The notes: generated from the letters alone by a model not told the origin. A stretch of DNA of 50,072 nucleotides from Verrucomicrobia bacterium UBA3214 (GCA_002363575.1 DEWI01000180.1:1-50072), one strand, 5' to 3'; shown: positions 26,570-36,168, counted from the stretch's first letter. Numbers and translations: made by a program.

Positions 26570-28021
26570 ATGGCACTGTTCATAGGCGGTATGTTGTTCT
26601 TGCTCGCCGGCTACTTCGGCTGGGGCAGGATAGTAGAGAAGATATTCGCTCCGGACGATCGCAAGCCTCCGGCGCTCGCCAATCCTGATGGCGTGGACGT
26701 GCTTCCGCTTCCGCAGTGGAAGAACATGCTCATCCAGCTTCTGAACATCGCCGGCGTAGGACCAGTCATCGGCGTCATCCTCGGGATAAAGTTCGGCAAG
26801 ATCGCCCTATTGATAATACCGGTCGGCTGCGTGTTCATGGGCGCGGTGCACGATTTCGCCGCTGGCATGATGTCTCTGCGGATGAACGGTGCGAATCTGC
26901 CGAAGATCGTCCGCGAGCTGCTGGGCAGGAAATACGCGACGGTGTTTTCGTGGTTCATGATCGTGCTGCTGCTGCTCGTCGTGGCCGTGTTCATCAACGT
27001 CCCGGCCACGCTGATCGACAAGACCGTGTTCCCGGAGACGTCGTTCTTCTGGCCGGTCGTCGCGGCCATATTCATCTACTACGTGGCGGCGACGCTTTTC
27101 CCCGTGGACAAGATCATCGGCCGCGTGTATCCATTGTTCGGCGCGCTTCTCGTCGCGGGGTCGCTGGCGATTTCCATCGCGCTTCTCGTCGCCGGCTTCA
27201 AGACGCCGGAGATTCTCGACGACTGCGCGCATTTCGCGGATTTCAAGGCGGCCAATCCTCTCTTCCCCTGCCTGTTCGTGACGATCGCATGCGGAATCAT
27301 CTCCGGCTTCCACGCGACGCAAAGCCCGATCGTCGCGCGCACGATGACGAGCGAGCGCCAGGCGAAATCGACGTTCTTCGGCATGATGGTCGCGGAAGGG
27401 GCGATAGCGATGATATGGGCGGCCGCGGCGCTGGCGATATACAATATCGCGCCCTCGAACATATCGCTTCCGGGGCCTGCCGTGCTGGGCAACATAACGA
27501 CGCATTTCCTCGGCAAGTGGATGGGCGGCGTCACGGTGTTCGCGATCGTCGCGCTCGCCGTGACGAGCGGCGACACGGCGCTGCGCTCTTCGCGGCTGGG
27601 CATCGGCGAGATGTTCGCGATCGACCAGGTGAAAGTCTCCACGCGCGTGCTCACGTGCTTGCCGCTCGTCGTCATCGTGGCGATTCTTCTCTGGTGGTCG
27701 AACACGAGCGCGAAGTCCTTCAACAATCTCTGGAACTATTTCGCGTGGGGCAACCAGATGCTTTCCGCCACGACGCTTCTGGCCGGCACGGCCTGGCTGC
27801 TGCGCAAGGGGCGCAGGGCGGCCGCGCTTGTCACGCTCGTGCCGGGTTTCTTCATGACCGCCGTAGTAGTGACCTTCATACTCTGGACGCCCGGGACCGG
27901 CGGGCAGCCGTGGGGGCTGGTGCCTGGCGGGCTTCCGCTGTGGGCGGCGTCGTCGATCGGCGCGCTGGCTGCCGCGGCCGCATCCGTTTTCGTGGTGCGC
28001 GCCAACATGAAGAAGGCGTAA
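26570..28021 (+). CDS. cstA: CstA-family carbon-starvation/peptide or pyruvate transporter
   Basis: Polytopic inner-membrane carrier of the CstA/BtsT family. The 483-aa protein shows many hydrophobic segments and the family's N-terminal block: AGVGPVIGVILGIKFG, then IPVGCVFMGAVHDFAAGMMSLR, then LPKIVRELLG. FHATQSPIVARTM lies in the middle, and TSGDTALRSSRLGIGE follows. Characterised members import pyruvate or peptides during starvation; the substrate here is unknown. It is shorter than E. coli CstA (about 700 aa), as are other short CstA homologues. It starts 3 bases after ileS, with a GGGG Shine-Dalgarno inside the ileS end. Confidence 0.85.
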   Translation: MALFIGGMLFLLAGYFGWGRIVEKIFAPDDRKPPALANPDGVDVLPLPQWKNMLIQLLNIAGVGPVIGVILGIKFGKIALLIIPVGCVFMGAVHDFAAGMMSLRMNGANLPKIVRELLGRKYATVFSWFMIVLLLLVVAVFINVPATLIDKTVFPETSFFWPVVAAIFIYYVAATLFPVDKIIGRVYPLFGALLVAGSLAISIALLVAGFKTPEILDDCAHFADFKAANPLFPCLFVTIACGIISGFHATQSPIVARTMTSERQAKSTFFGMMVAEGAIAMIWAAAALAIYNIAPSNISLPGPAVLGNITTHFLGKWMGGVTVFAIVALAVTSGDTALRSSRLGIGEMFAIDQVKVSTRVLTCLPLVVIVAILLWWSNTSAKSFNNLWNYFAWGNQMLSATTLLAGTAWLLRKGRRAAALVTLVPGFFMTAVVVTFILWTPGTGGQPWGLVPGGLPLWAASSIGALAAAAASVFVVRANMKKA

Positions 28022-28103
28022 ACGCGGCGGCGCCGGGGAGAGCGGGTGGAGGACGAGCGAAACATCAGGAGATCAAGGCGCTTGCGCCTGCGAAACAAAG
28101 CGA

Positions 28104-29531
28104 GTGAAATATTTCGTGTTTATCGTCGCTGCGCTCGGCGTTCCGCCTTTCGCATTCGTGCTGTCGCAGAACAAGCGATGGATACGCTATGCGTTCGTCG
28201 GCATAATCGTCGCGATGTGCATGTACATCAACACGTCGATAAACTTCTTCTCGCACGAACACTACCGCGGAAGCGCGCGCGGCATGGAGGTGAGCCTCGC
28301 GCATCTGATGGCATGGGCGGTGATAGGCGCGCTGATGATTTCCGGGAAATTCAAGAAGTGGGTTCCGGAGACGGGGTACGTGCTGTACATAATCTATTTC
28401 CTGCTCTGCCTGCCCAGCATGTCATCGGCGGAGGACAAGCTGATCGCGTGGTTCGAAGTCTGGAAGATGATCATGCTCTATTTCTTCTATGTGGCGGTGT
28501 ACAGCTACATGGACGCGACGGAGGATATAAAGACGGTTGTGAAGGGCCTGGCGATTTTCGCGATCGTTAACATGCTCACCGTCGTGAAGGACCATCTGAG
28601 CGGGATATACCAGCCTCACGGGGTGTTCCCGCACCAGAACTGCATGGCCGTCGCGATGCATCTTTTCGGCTCCATGTTCTTCGCCGCGTATCTGGCGAAC
28701 GGCGTGCGCAAGCCTTTCGGGAAGCTCTGCTTCGCGGCGTTCGCGATGGCGGCGGCGGCGACGGCGCGCTCGTATTCGCGAATGGCGCTGGCGCTCATGC
28801 CGGTCGGCTACGGGATAGCGTTTGTGTTCTGCGTCTTCGTAGGCAAGACGAAGCGCTGGCTGTCGCGAATCGCGCCTATCGCCGTAATGGGCATGCTGGC
28901 GTTCGCCGCGATACTGCCGAGGATAATCGAGCGCTTCGTGAACGCCCCGGAAGCTTCGGGGAACACGCGCGTGGAGCTTGCGCTTTGCGCCTGGGAGATG
29001 ATAAAGGACGAGCCGTGGCGCGGCGTGGGGATAAACAACTGGGGCATCAAGATCAACCCGCCGTACGAATACGCCGAACTCGCCGGGCGCATCACGAATC
29101 GCGGCGAAGATTTCCGCGACGGCATTGTCGAGACGGTGTATCTGCTCGTGGGCGCGGAGTGCGGGCTGCCTGCGCTCGCGGCGATGCTGGCGTGGTATCT
29201 ATGGCATCTCTACAGCTGCATCCGCCTCGTGCCGCGCCTGAAAGGCACGAAGTGGATGTTCATTCCGGCGGGGCTGGCCGGCGGTTTGACCATCGCCTAT
29301 CTGCAAAGCTGCATGGAGTGGGTGTTCCGCCAGCAGCTGAATCTGATTTGCCTGATGTTCTTCTTCGCGCTCATCAGCTACTTGAACAAGAATTGGCGGC
29401 GTCTGCGCATCGAGGAGGGCTTGCCGGTCGAGCCGGAGAAGCTTCGCCTCGTGCGCCATATGAGGCCGCTGCAGAGATTGATCGACCGCGCGCACGGAAG
29501 GGCGCGGCGCATGCGGCGCGCCGGCGGCTAG
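28104..29531 (+). CDS. O-antigen ligase/polymerase-like membrane protein
   Basis: A 475-aa polytopic membrane protein of the WaaL/Wzy (O-antigen ligase) type. About ten hydrophobic segments are visible. A periplasmic-loop-like region contains HGVFPHQNCMAVAM, the Gx-Hx-N pattern common in this family, and later GVGINNWGIKINPPYEYAEL. The start is GTG 28104, giving KYFVFIVAALGVPPF; no strong Shine-Dalgarno precedes it. The C-terminal 60 residues are basic and cytoplasmic. A glycosyltransferase and a flippase follow on the same strand, which supports a role in surface polysaccharide assembly. Ligase and polymerase cannot be separated from sequence alone. Confidence 0.7.
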   Translation: MKYFVFIVAALGVPPFAFVLSQNKRWIRYAFVGIIVAMCMYINTSINFFSHEHYRGSARGMEVSLAHLMAWAVIGALMISGKFKKWVPETGYVLYIIYFLLCLPSMSSAEDKLIAWFEVWKMIMLYFFYVAVYSYMDATEDIKTVVKGLAIFAIVNMLTVVKDHLSGIYQPHGVFPHQNCMAVAMHLFGSMFFAAYLANGVRKPFGKLCFAAFAMAAAATARSYSRMALALMPVGYGIAFVFCVFVGKTKRWLSRIAPIAVMGMLAFAAILPRIIERFVNAPEASGNTRVELALCAWEMIKDEPWRGVGINNWGIKINPPYEYAELAGRITNRGEDFRDGIVETVYLLVGAECGLPALAAMLAWYLWHLYSCIRLVPRLKGTKWMFIPAGLAGGLTIAYLQSCMEWVFRQQLNLICLMFFFALISYLNKNWRRLRIEEGLPVEPEKLRLVRHMRPLQRLIDRAHGRARRMRRAGG

Positions 29532-29660
29532 CCGGGCGTCGCCGCGGTGCGAGGTGTCAAGGTCAATATATATGTATGCGATGCGAGAAGGAGACGAAAG
29601 AGGGATGGATATGCGGGTGGCGTAAAAGCTTCACGGTGGAAATCGGGAAGGAGTCGGCAG

Positions 29661-30635
29661 ATGGAAAACGGCGAAGCGCTGAATACGATCGTCACGATAG
29701 GCGACAAACACTACATCTGGGGCATTTTCATGCTGATAGCATCGGCGCGGAAGGCTGGCATGCGCGAGCCTTTCCTCGTCGGCGCCATGGATTTCCCCCC
29801 GGAAGCCGGCAAGGTGTTGGAGCAGTTCGGCGATGTCGCGCTCGTCCATCTAGGCGACACCGGGCGCTCGCTCGCCTGCATGAAGGCGAAGCTGATGATG
29901 GATGCAAAGACGCCGTTCGTTACATGGGCGGACGCCGATGCGTTCTTCACCGGCAACGTATCTGAGATGCTGGCGCCGCCCAGCCACGAAGAAGCGCGTT
30001 TCCGCCTGCGCACGCCCTCCGAGATGCCCGCCGCTTTCAAGGGCCATGTCTTCGGCGAAGACGGCACGCACATCCCTGTCGCCGTGCTCGAGCAGTGGCA
30101 GCGCGATGTCGCCGCCGTCGCCGGAGAAACACTGGAGAAAGCGCGCTACACGACAAGCGGCTCGTCGGCGTTTTTCTCGATTTCGCTGGCGCGGCACCGC
30201 CGTTTTCTGGAGCTTTGGTACGAGTTGGAAAGTCGCGTGCTGCCGGTGCGCAATGTCGGCGTGGTCGATGATGCGTTGAAGTTCTACCATCAGCTCGACG
30301 AAAGCACGCTGAACGCCTGCTTGAATTTCATCAAGGATGCGCCGCTCGTCAAAAGCCCGTTCGGGTTGAACAGGGATCGCAAGCGGCTTTTCGCGCATTT
30401 CATCGCGCATCCGAAGCCGTGGGAAGGCTGGACGAAGAGGGCTTTGCGCTTCTACGACGACTACATCGGCGTGCTGGACTGGGCGCTTGCGCAAGGCTAT
30501 GCGCCGCCTGGCCCGGTTCCCTTTTCGCTGAAGAGGCGCAACGGGAAGCTGTGCCGTCGCCTCGCGCCGTTCGTCGAGCTGGCGGCGAGGATCATGCGTC
30601 GACTCAAGAGATATGTGCGCATGGCCTGCGCGTGA
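29661..30635 (+). CDS. GT-A-type glycosyltransferase-like protein
   Basis: ATG 29661 is preferred: GGAAGGAG lies 8 bases upstream, and the earlier in-frame start at 29547 adds an unconserved stretch. The 324-aa product has a Rossmann-like N-terminus (TIVTIGDKHYIWGIFML) and a DxD-type metal and nucleotide-sugar site at TWADADAFF. This resembles GT8-like or galactosyltransferase-like enzymes that read a donor sugar nucleotide. A basic helix at the C-terminus (RIMRRLKRYVRM) could hold it to the membrane. It lies between an O-antigen ligase-like gene and a flippase gene, which fits a surface glycan pathway. I cannot assign donor or acceptor. Confidence 0.6.
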   Translation: MENGEALNTIVTIGDKHYIWGIFMLIASARKAGMREPFLVGAMDFPPEAGKVLEQFGDVALVHLGDTGRSLACMKAKLMMDAKTPFVTWADADAFFTGNVSEMLAPPSHEEARFRLRTPSEMPAAFKGHVFGEDGTHIPVAVLEQWQRDVAAVAGETLEKARYTTSGSSAFFSISLARHRRFLELWYELESRVLPVRNVGVVDDALKFYHQLDESTLNACLNFIKDAPLVKSPFGLNRDRKRLFAHFIAHPKPWEGWTKRALRFYDDYIGVLDWALAQGYAPPGPVPFSLKRRNGKLCRRLAPFVELAARIMRRLKRYVRMACA

Positions 30636-30691
30636 ACACGGACTGGCGGATGTATCGCAGGCGCTTCATATGAGCACGGGAGCATCGAAGG

Positions 30692-32209
30692 ATGAAGCTG
30701 GATTTTGCTAGACATGCCAAGCGGAATATGGTGGCGGCGTTCTTGAACAGCGGCGTCCGTCTCGTCTTTCCGTTTCTGAACCGCACGCTTTTTCTGTGGC
30801 TGCTCGGCCCGGAGTATCTCGGCCTGAACGGCCTCTTCGGCTCCATACTCGGCATGCTGATGCTGGCGGAGCTGGGCTTCGGCATCGCCGTCATATCTTC
30901 GATGTACAAGCCGGTCGCCGATGACGACCACGAGCTTGTCTGTGCATATCTGGCGTTCTACCGCACGATATACCGGTGGGTGGGGGCGGCGGTCTTCACG
31001 ATCGGCCTCTGCCTGATGCCGTTTCTGCGGCAGCTCGTGCATGGCGAGGTCCCTGCGGATATCAACTTGCACGTACTGTATTTCATCCATCTCGTCAACG
31101 TGGCGACGAGCTATTTCCTCTTCGCCTACCGCGGCTCGGTGCTTGGCGTGCACGCCCGCAAGGATGTGATCACCCACATCGGCACCTGCGTCTCCGTCGC
31201 GCAGTACATAACCGTGTTCTTGATTCTGTTCTTGACGCGCAACTACTACTATTACGTGATCGCGACGGTGGCGTTCACAGTGGTGCAGAATCTCTCGCTG
31301 TACTGGGCTTCGAACAAGCTCTTCCCGCACATCCAGCCTTTCGGGAAACTCGATGCGGCGCGCCGCCGCGCCGTCGTCTCCGATGTAAAGGCGGTATTCA
31401 TGCACAAGATCGGCGGCGTCGTCACGAACTTCGCCGACAATCTCGTGATTTCGTCTTTCCTAGGCCTCGTCGCGGTCGCCGCCTACGGCAACTATTATTA
31501 TGTGCTTACGTCCGTCGGCGGACTGGTCGCGGCGGTGTATTCGTCGATGCTGGGCGGCTTCGGCAACAAGATACACACGGAGTCGAAAGAGGACAACTTC
31601 CGTCTCTTCATGAAGGCCAACCACCTCGTCCTCACGGTCGCGATGTGGTGCGCGGCGATGATGGCCGCGCTCTACCAGCCTTTCATATCGGTTTGGACGC
31701 GCGACAATCCGCAGCTGGCGCGCCACGCGCTCACGCCCGTTTTGATGGTGCTGTTCTTCTATGTGGCGCAGTCGCGCCAGATTCTCCAGACATTCAAGAC
31801 GGCCGCGGCGCTCTGGAAAGCCGACAGGTGGAGCCCGTTCGTCACGGCGCTCCTGAATCTCGGCGTCAATATCGCGCTCGTTCTTCTGCTTCCGGAAGCC
31901 TACAAGCTCGACGGCGTGATATTCTCGACGATATTCTCGTACGTCCTCGTCCAGATTCCTTGGGAAACGCGCGTGCTCTTCACGAAATTCTTCGACGGCG
32001 CCGAGGCGCTCAAGTATCTGCGCATGCAGGGCGTGTTCGCCGCGCAGGCGCTAGCCGTGTGCGCGCTGACGTGGGCGGCCGCACGCGTCGTCTCGCTCGA
32101 CGGCGTTGCGGGATTGGCCGCGAAGGGGGCGGTTGCGGGAGCCGCCGCCACGGCGCTTGTCGCGGCGCTGCACGGCAAGGCGCTGCTCGGGATGCTGCGC
32201 AGGAAATAA
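30692..32209 (+). CDS. Polysaccharide flippase (Wzx/MATE-type)
   Basis: A 505-aa membrane protein with about 12-14 hydrophobic segments, of the PST/Wzx oligosaccharide flippase group. Such proteins move lipid-linked oligosaccharide units across the inner membrane. The N-terminal family pattern is visible (RNMVAAFLNSGVRLVFPFLNRTLF, LGPEYLGLNGLFGSIL). A second half-repeat begins near HKIGGVVTNFADNLVISSF. A GGGAG Shine-Dalgarno lies upstream of ATG 30692. It follows the glycosyltransferase and precedes sctU by 18 bases. Confidence 0.85.
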   Translation: MKLDFARHAKRNMVAAFLNSGVRLVFPFLNRTLFLWLLGPEYLGLNGLFGSILGMLMLAELGFGIAVISSMYKPVADDDHELVCAYLAFYRTIYRWVGAAVFTIGLCLMPFLRQLVHGEVPADINLHVLYFIHLVNVATSYFLFAYRGSVLGVHARKDVITHIGTCVSVAQYITVFLILFLTRNYYYYVIATVAFTVVQNLSLYWASNKLFPHIQPFGKLDAARRRAVVSDVKAVFMHKIGGVVTNFADNLVISSFLGLVAVAAYGNYYYVLTSVGGLVAAVYSSMLGGFGNKIHTESKEDNFRLFMKANHLVLTVAMWCAAMMAALYQPFISVWTRDNPQLARHALTPVLMVLFFYVAQSRQILQTFKTAAALWKADRWSPFVTALLNLGVNIALVLLLPEAYKLDGVIFSTIFSYVLVQIPWETRVLFTKFFDGAEALKYLRMQGVFAAQALAVCALTWAAARVVSLDGVAGLAAKGAVAGAAATALVAALHGKALLGMLRRK

Positions 32210-32227
32210 CTGCACGGAGACTGACGC

Positions 32228-33319
32228 ATGGCGGAATCTGCTGGAGAGAAGACGGAGATGCCGACGCCCAAGAAGCTGCGCGACGCGCGGCAGAAGGGGC
32301 AGGTCTGCTCTTCCAAAGACATCGTCTCCACAGCCATACTCATCGTTCTCTTCTGCGTGCTCGGCTGGATGGGGGTCGCGCTGATGGACGATTCCGGCAA
32401 TCTCCTGCGGCTTGTGGGCGCGTCCGTCGAAAAGAACGACATGTTCGGGCTGGGCGAGACGATGAAGCTTACGGCGTTCACGATATGCAAGCATTCCTTC
32501 ATATTCGTGATCGTCGCGGCGGTCATCGGCGTCGTGGGGAACGTGGCGCAGATAGGCTTCCTTTTCACTTTCGAGCCGATCGTCCCGAAGCTGGAAAAGC
32601 TCAACCCGGTAGAAGGCGCGAAGAAAATCTTCTCTATGAAGAATCTTTTCGAGTTCCTGAAAAACGTCGTCAAGGTCACTTTCCTCGGATACCTCGTATA
32701 TAAGATCATATTGGCCAGCGTCCCGGAGCTGCTTACGATGTGCTACGGCACGCTGGACGACATCTTCCCCTGCCTGCGGCTGATGCTGAAACGCATGGCC
32801 ATCTATACGGCCTTCGGGTATATCGTGATAGCGATTGTCGATCGCATCTTCCAGGGCAAGAATTTCACCAAGCAGATGATGATGACGAAGGACGAAGTCA
32901 AGCGCGAATACAAGGAGATGGAAGGCTCCGCGGAAGTCAAGCAGGCGCAGCGCCAGTTCCGCGACGAACTCCTCAACGGCCCAGACCCCGCCGCCGCTGC
33001 GAAGAAATCTGATGTCGTCGTCACCAACCCGACGCATCTGGCGGTCGGCATACGCTACGATGTCGAGGAAGCGCCGCTGCCGCGCATATGCGCGGCGGGC
33101 GCCGACGATGTCGCGAAAATCATCCGCGAGACGGCTCTCGCGGAAGGCATACCGGTAATGGAGGACGTGCCGCTTGCGCGCGCCCTCTACGCCGGCGGCA
33201 AGGTGGAGGAATTCGTCCCCGAGGCGCTTCTCGAGCCTGTCGCCGAAGTCCTCAAGTGGGCGAAAGCCATCAAGGAAGCAAAGAAGGAAGAAGATGAATT
33301 GGACAGCGTGACGATCTGA
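32228..33319 (+). CDS. sctU: Type III secretion export-gate switch protein SctU (YscU/FlhB family)
   Basis: Inner-membrane component of the type III export apparatus that switches substrate class after self-cleavage. The 363-aa protein begins EKTEMPTPKKLRDARQKGQV, typical of the family. Four hydrophobic segments follow, then a cytoplasmic domain with the autocleavage motif N267-P268-T269-H270. The residues after it (LAVGIRYD, then ICAAGADDVA, IPVMEDVPLARALY) are also conserved. The sequence favours the non-flagellar SctU branch over FlhB, but that is a judgement. No other type III secretion gene lies in the window. GGAG precedes the start. An ECF-type sigma factor gene and a small unknown protein gene follow. 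Confidence 0.85.
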   Translation: MAESAGEKTEMPTPKKLRDARQKGQVCSSKDIVSTAILIVLFCVLGWMGVALMDDSGNLLRLVGASVEKNDMFGLGETMKLTAFTICKHSFIFVIVAAVIGVVGNVAQIGFLFTFEPIVPKLEKLNPVEGAKKIFSMKNLFEFLKNVVKVTFLGYLVYKIILASVPELLTMCYGTLDDIFPCLRLMLKRMAIYTAFGYIVIAIVDRIFQGKNFTKQMMMTKDEVKREYKEMEGSAEVKQAQRQFRDELLNGPDPAAAAKKSDVVVTNPTHLAVGIRYDVEEAPLPRICAAGADDVAKIIRETALAEGIPVMEDVPLARALYAGGKVEEFVPEALLEPVAEVLKWAKAIKEAKKEEDELDSVTI

Positions 33320-33413
33320 CGCGCCGCAAGCAAACCCGGAAGGGCGGCCGCGAGTCCAGCCAAGACCGCGCCGCCGGCCCCGCGAACTCCCGAAAGCCTC
33401 AAAATACGCAGAC

Positions 33414-33911
33414 ATGACAATAGAAGAGCATTACGCGGCCATCGCGCCGCGCCTCACAAACTGGCTCGTCTCCACCGGCAGCCGGTATGAAGACGCCTGC
33501 GACCTCGTGCAGCAGGTTTTTCTGAAGCTCTGGAAGATGCGCGACGATCTTCGCGACAGCGACGCGGCCGTTTCCGGGCTGGCGTTCACTATGGCGAAGA
33601 ATCTGCGGAAGAACGCCATCCGCGACGACAGCAGAATCACCTTCAAAGAGGAGATTCTCGAAGAAGACGCGGGCAGCGCCACCACAGGCATGATGCCTTC
33701 CGACAACGCATATCTGCGAAAGCGCCTCAATGCCGCGTTCGCGAAGCTGCCGCCGAATCTTCGCGAGGCGTACACCCTTTTCCAGGTCGGCGAGCTTTCC
33801 ATACGCGAGATCGCGCACGAGACGGGCGTAAGCGAAGGCCTTGTCAAAGTCCGCATTCACCGCGCAAAAGAAAAATTGCGCGAAATTCTCGCCGACCTTG
33901 TAACCTTTTAG
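33414..33911 (+). CDS. ECF-type RNA polymerase sigma factor
   Basis: A 165-aa protein with sigma-70 region 2 (YEDACDLVQQVFLKLWKMRDDL, where DLVQxVF is the core-binding helix) and region 4 (LPPNLREAYTLFQVGELSIREIAHETGVSEGLVKVRIHRAKEKLRE, a helix-turn-helix). Regions 1.1 and 3 are absent, which defines the extracytoplasmic-function class. No anti-sigma factor is recognisable next to it. It lies between sctU and a small protein gene and could regulate them. There is no clear Shine-Dalgarno before ATG 33414. The 94 bases upstream are GC-rich with no clear promoter. Confidence 0.88.
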   Translation: MTIEEHYAAIAPRLTNWLVSTGSRYEDACDLVQQVFLKLWKMRDDLRDSDAAVSGLAFTMAKNLRKNAIRDDSRITFKEEILEEDAGSATTGMMPSDNAYLRKRLNAAFAKLPPNLREAYTLFQVGELSIREIAHETGVSEGLVKVRIHRAKEKLREILADLVTF

Positions 33912-33944
33912 GAGAGCGCGGGTATTCCACGCGGAGACAATGCT

Positions 33945-34214
33945 ATGAAACTAGATTTCAACATATCGCAAAACACGTATGCGGCGAACGCCGCCAACTT
34001 CGCCGCGACTGCGCGCGCCGATTCGGCCGATGCGGCCGCGAAGACGGCCGCGACGCCGGCGCAGGGCTTCTCGATAACCGAGCGCGCAGCGTCGCCGGAG
34101 GATATAGAGGCGGCGAGAATACCGGAAACCGCGCTCGCGCGCGACGATGCGCTCGGCCGTCTGGTGTCCAGCGCATACAACCTGCCTGCGCCGCCCATGC
34201 CGGCGTTTGTCTGA
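33945..34214 (+). CDS. Small protein of unknown function downstream of the sigma factor
   Basis: An 89-aa protein, Ala-rich and low in hydrophobic segments, with no signal peptide. The N-terminus MKLDFNISQNTYAANAANF is followed by an Ala/Asp-rich middle. The C-terminus is more structured, with ALGRLVSSAYNL and then a Pro-rich tail (PAPPMPAF). The reading frame fills the gap after the sigma gene, starts 34 bases after it, and has a weak GGAG upstream. Given its neighbours SctU and the ECF factor, a type III substrate or rod-type component is possible, but I recognise no family. Moderate confidence that it is real. Confidence 0.5.
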   Translation: MKLDFNISQNTYAANAANFAATARADSADAAAKTAATPAQGFSITERAASPEDIEAARIPETALARDDALGRLVSSAYNLPAPPMPAFV

Positions 34215-34359
34215 GTGCGCGGCGGCGCGCCGCGTCCTCTCCCCCCGGGCAAGGAGAAGGGCGGCGCGTGGCGGCGGTTGCGCGGGCGCGCGGCGCGATG
34301 GCCGCGGGAGGGGACTCCGGAAGATTTCTTGAAAACACGAAAGGACGGAAAATAAATAG

Positions 34360-36030
34360 ATGAAAGACGGCATATTGGTCCTGCTGACCGTTCTAGGCGG
34401 CCTCGGGACGTTCCTTCTCGGCATGAAGCATCTTTCGGAGGGGTTGCAAGCCGTCTCCGGGAGAGGCCTTCGCAGGTTTATGGCGCTCGCGACCACGAAT
34501 CGTTTCGCCGGGATAGCCACCGGCATGGTCTCTACGTTCGTGGTGCAGTCGTCGTCCATCATCACCGTCATGGTGGTGGGGTTCGTGTCTTCCGGAATGC
34601 TGAATCTGACGCAGGCGATAAACGTTATCGTCGGCTCGAACATCGGCACTACGGCGACGGCGTGGATAATCGCGTACGTCCCGGACGTGCGGCTGCTCGC
34701 GCTCGGGATCGTGGCGCTCGGCGCGCTCTGCTACTTTTTCGTGCGTCGCGAATTCTGGCACCATTTCGGGCTTACGCTTCTCGGCCTCGGGTTCGTCTTC
34801 ATGGGGCTGTACTGGATAAAGGAGGGCGTGGAGCCGATCAAGAGCAACGCGGCCGTGCTGGAGATGTTCAAGTCGCTCGACGCGAAATCGCTCGGCGGGC
34901 TTTTGAAATGCACGGCCGTCTCGCTGGTGTTCACGGCGCTTGTGCAATCTTCCGCGGCGACGACGGCGATAGCGATGACGCTCGCGGCGCAGGGCATGAT
35001 CACTTTCGAAGCAGCCGCCGCCACGGTTTTCGGCATGAATATCGGAACGACGATCACTGCATGGATGGCGGCTTTCAACTCCACGGCGGAAGCGCGCCGC
35101 GCGGCGATGGCGCATACGCTTTTCAACGTCGTCGGCGCGGTGATATTGATTCCGCTCTTCCTGCCGGTGGTGATACCGCTCGCGAAAGCCGTTTTCCCGG
35201 ACTATGCGAGCAACATACCGGCACCGATGGCCGCCGTCCACACATTCTTCAATGTTGTCACGACGATCGTCTTCCTTCCTTTCGTAGGGCGTTTCGCCGC
35301 CTTCGTGGAGCGCATCGTCCCCGCAAAGAAGAAGGAGACGCCGAAATTGACCGTCCTCGATCCGCGTATCAACAGGTCGCCGGCGATAGCGCTCGACCAG
35401 GTCTCGCGCGAAATCTCGTTCATGGCGACTTCGGATGCCGATTTGCTCGGGCGCGTGCGCAAGATCATCGCCGACGAAGGCACGGAGGCCGACGAAGCGC
35501 ATATCGTCAAGCGCGAGGATATCCTCGATAAAGTCCAGCGCGAAATCTCCTCCTTCATCGGCACGGTGATGACAGGGCGCCTTTCGTCGGCGGAATCCGA
35601 ACGCGCGCGCTCGCTGCTCCGCCTGGCCGATGAATTCGAGTCTGTCTCCGATGTCGCGCCGGCGATACTCAAGACGATTCGCCGCATGCACGACAATGGC
35701 CTGGAAATGTCGGAATACTCGAAAGCGGCGATTCTCTCCGTCCACGACAGAGTGGTGACGTTCGCAGGCGAGGTCTCGACGGCGCTGCAGGCCGAAGGCT
35801 CGAACATCCTCACCGCCGACTTCTCGCCGATCACAAGCGAGTCTTCCTCCATCCGGCAATTCATCCGCGAGATTCGCCAAAAGCAGCTCTCTCGTCTCGA
35901 CGGCGGCGACGAAGGCGCGCCTATGCGCGTCTTGATCGAACTGGATATCCTCAGCGCCTACGAGCACATCCGCGCCTGCTACGAGAATATCGCCGAAACT
36001 CTCGCAGGCGGCAAAATAGCCTTGCGCTAG
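34360..36030 (+). CDS. Na/Pi cotransporter with PhoU-like C-terminal domain
   Basis: A 556-aa inner-membrane sodium:phosphate cotransporter of the NptA/YjbB type. The two inverted repeat signatures are visible as VVQSSSIITVM and LVQSSAATTAIAM, each followed by a GxNIGTT element (VGSNIGTTATAW, FGMNIGTTITAW). After about residue 330 a soluble helical PhoU-like domain follows (REISFMATSDADLLGRV, then FESVSDVAPAIL). Such fusions move phosphate and may sense or regulate it. AAAGGACGG lies upstream of the start. A convergent hairpin terminator follows the stop. Confidence 0.9.
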   Translation: MKDGILVLLTVLGGLGTFLLGMKHLSEGLQAVSGRGLRRFMALATTNRFAGIATGMVSTFVVQSSSIITVMVVGFVSSGMLNLTQAINVIVGSNIGTTATAWIIAYVPDVRLLALGIVALGALCYFFVRREFWHHFGLTLLGLGFVFMGLYWIKEGVEPIKSNAAVLEMFKSLDAKSLGGLLKCTAVSLVFTALVQSSAATTAIAMTLAAQGMITFEAAAATVFGMNIGTTITAWMAAFNSTAEARRAAMAHTLFNVVGAVILIPLFLPVVIPLAKAVFPDYASNIPAPMAAVHTFFNVVTTIVFLPFVGRFAAFVERIVPAKKKETPKLTVLDPRINRSPAIALDQVSREISFMATSDADLLGRVRKIIADEGTEADEAHIVKREDILDKVQREISSFIGTVMTGRLSSAESERARSLLRLADEFESVSDVAPAILKTIRRMHDNGLEMSEYSKAAILSVHDRVVTFAGEVSTALQAEGSNILTADFSPITSESSSIRQFIREIRQKQLSRLDGGDEGAPMRVLIELDILSAYEHIRACYENIAETLAGGKIALR

Positions 36031-36106
36031 CCGCGCGCTCTCCGCGGCGAGGCTGCGCGCCGCATGGCGCGCCGCCTCCCGGGGTCCGTCCGCGAGGCAT
36101 CCAGAC

Positions 36107-36154
36107 AAAGCAAAAGGGCGGCGCGCCGGTAAAGGCGCACTGCCCTTTGCTTTT
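36107..36154. terminator. Bidirectional hairpin terminator between the Na/Pi cotransporter and HU genes
   Basis: AAAGCAAAAGGGC on the left pairs with GCCCTTTGCTTTT on the right with one bulged A; inner GC-rich pairing extends the stem. A-rich and T-rich ends on both sides suit termination from either strand between the two convergent genes. Confidence 0.7.
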
Positions 36155-36168
36155 CGCTAGGTTGGCGG

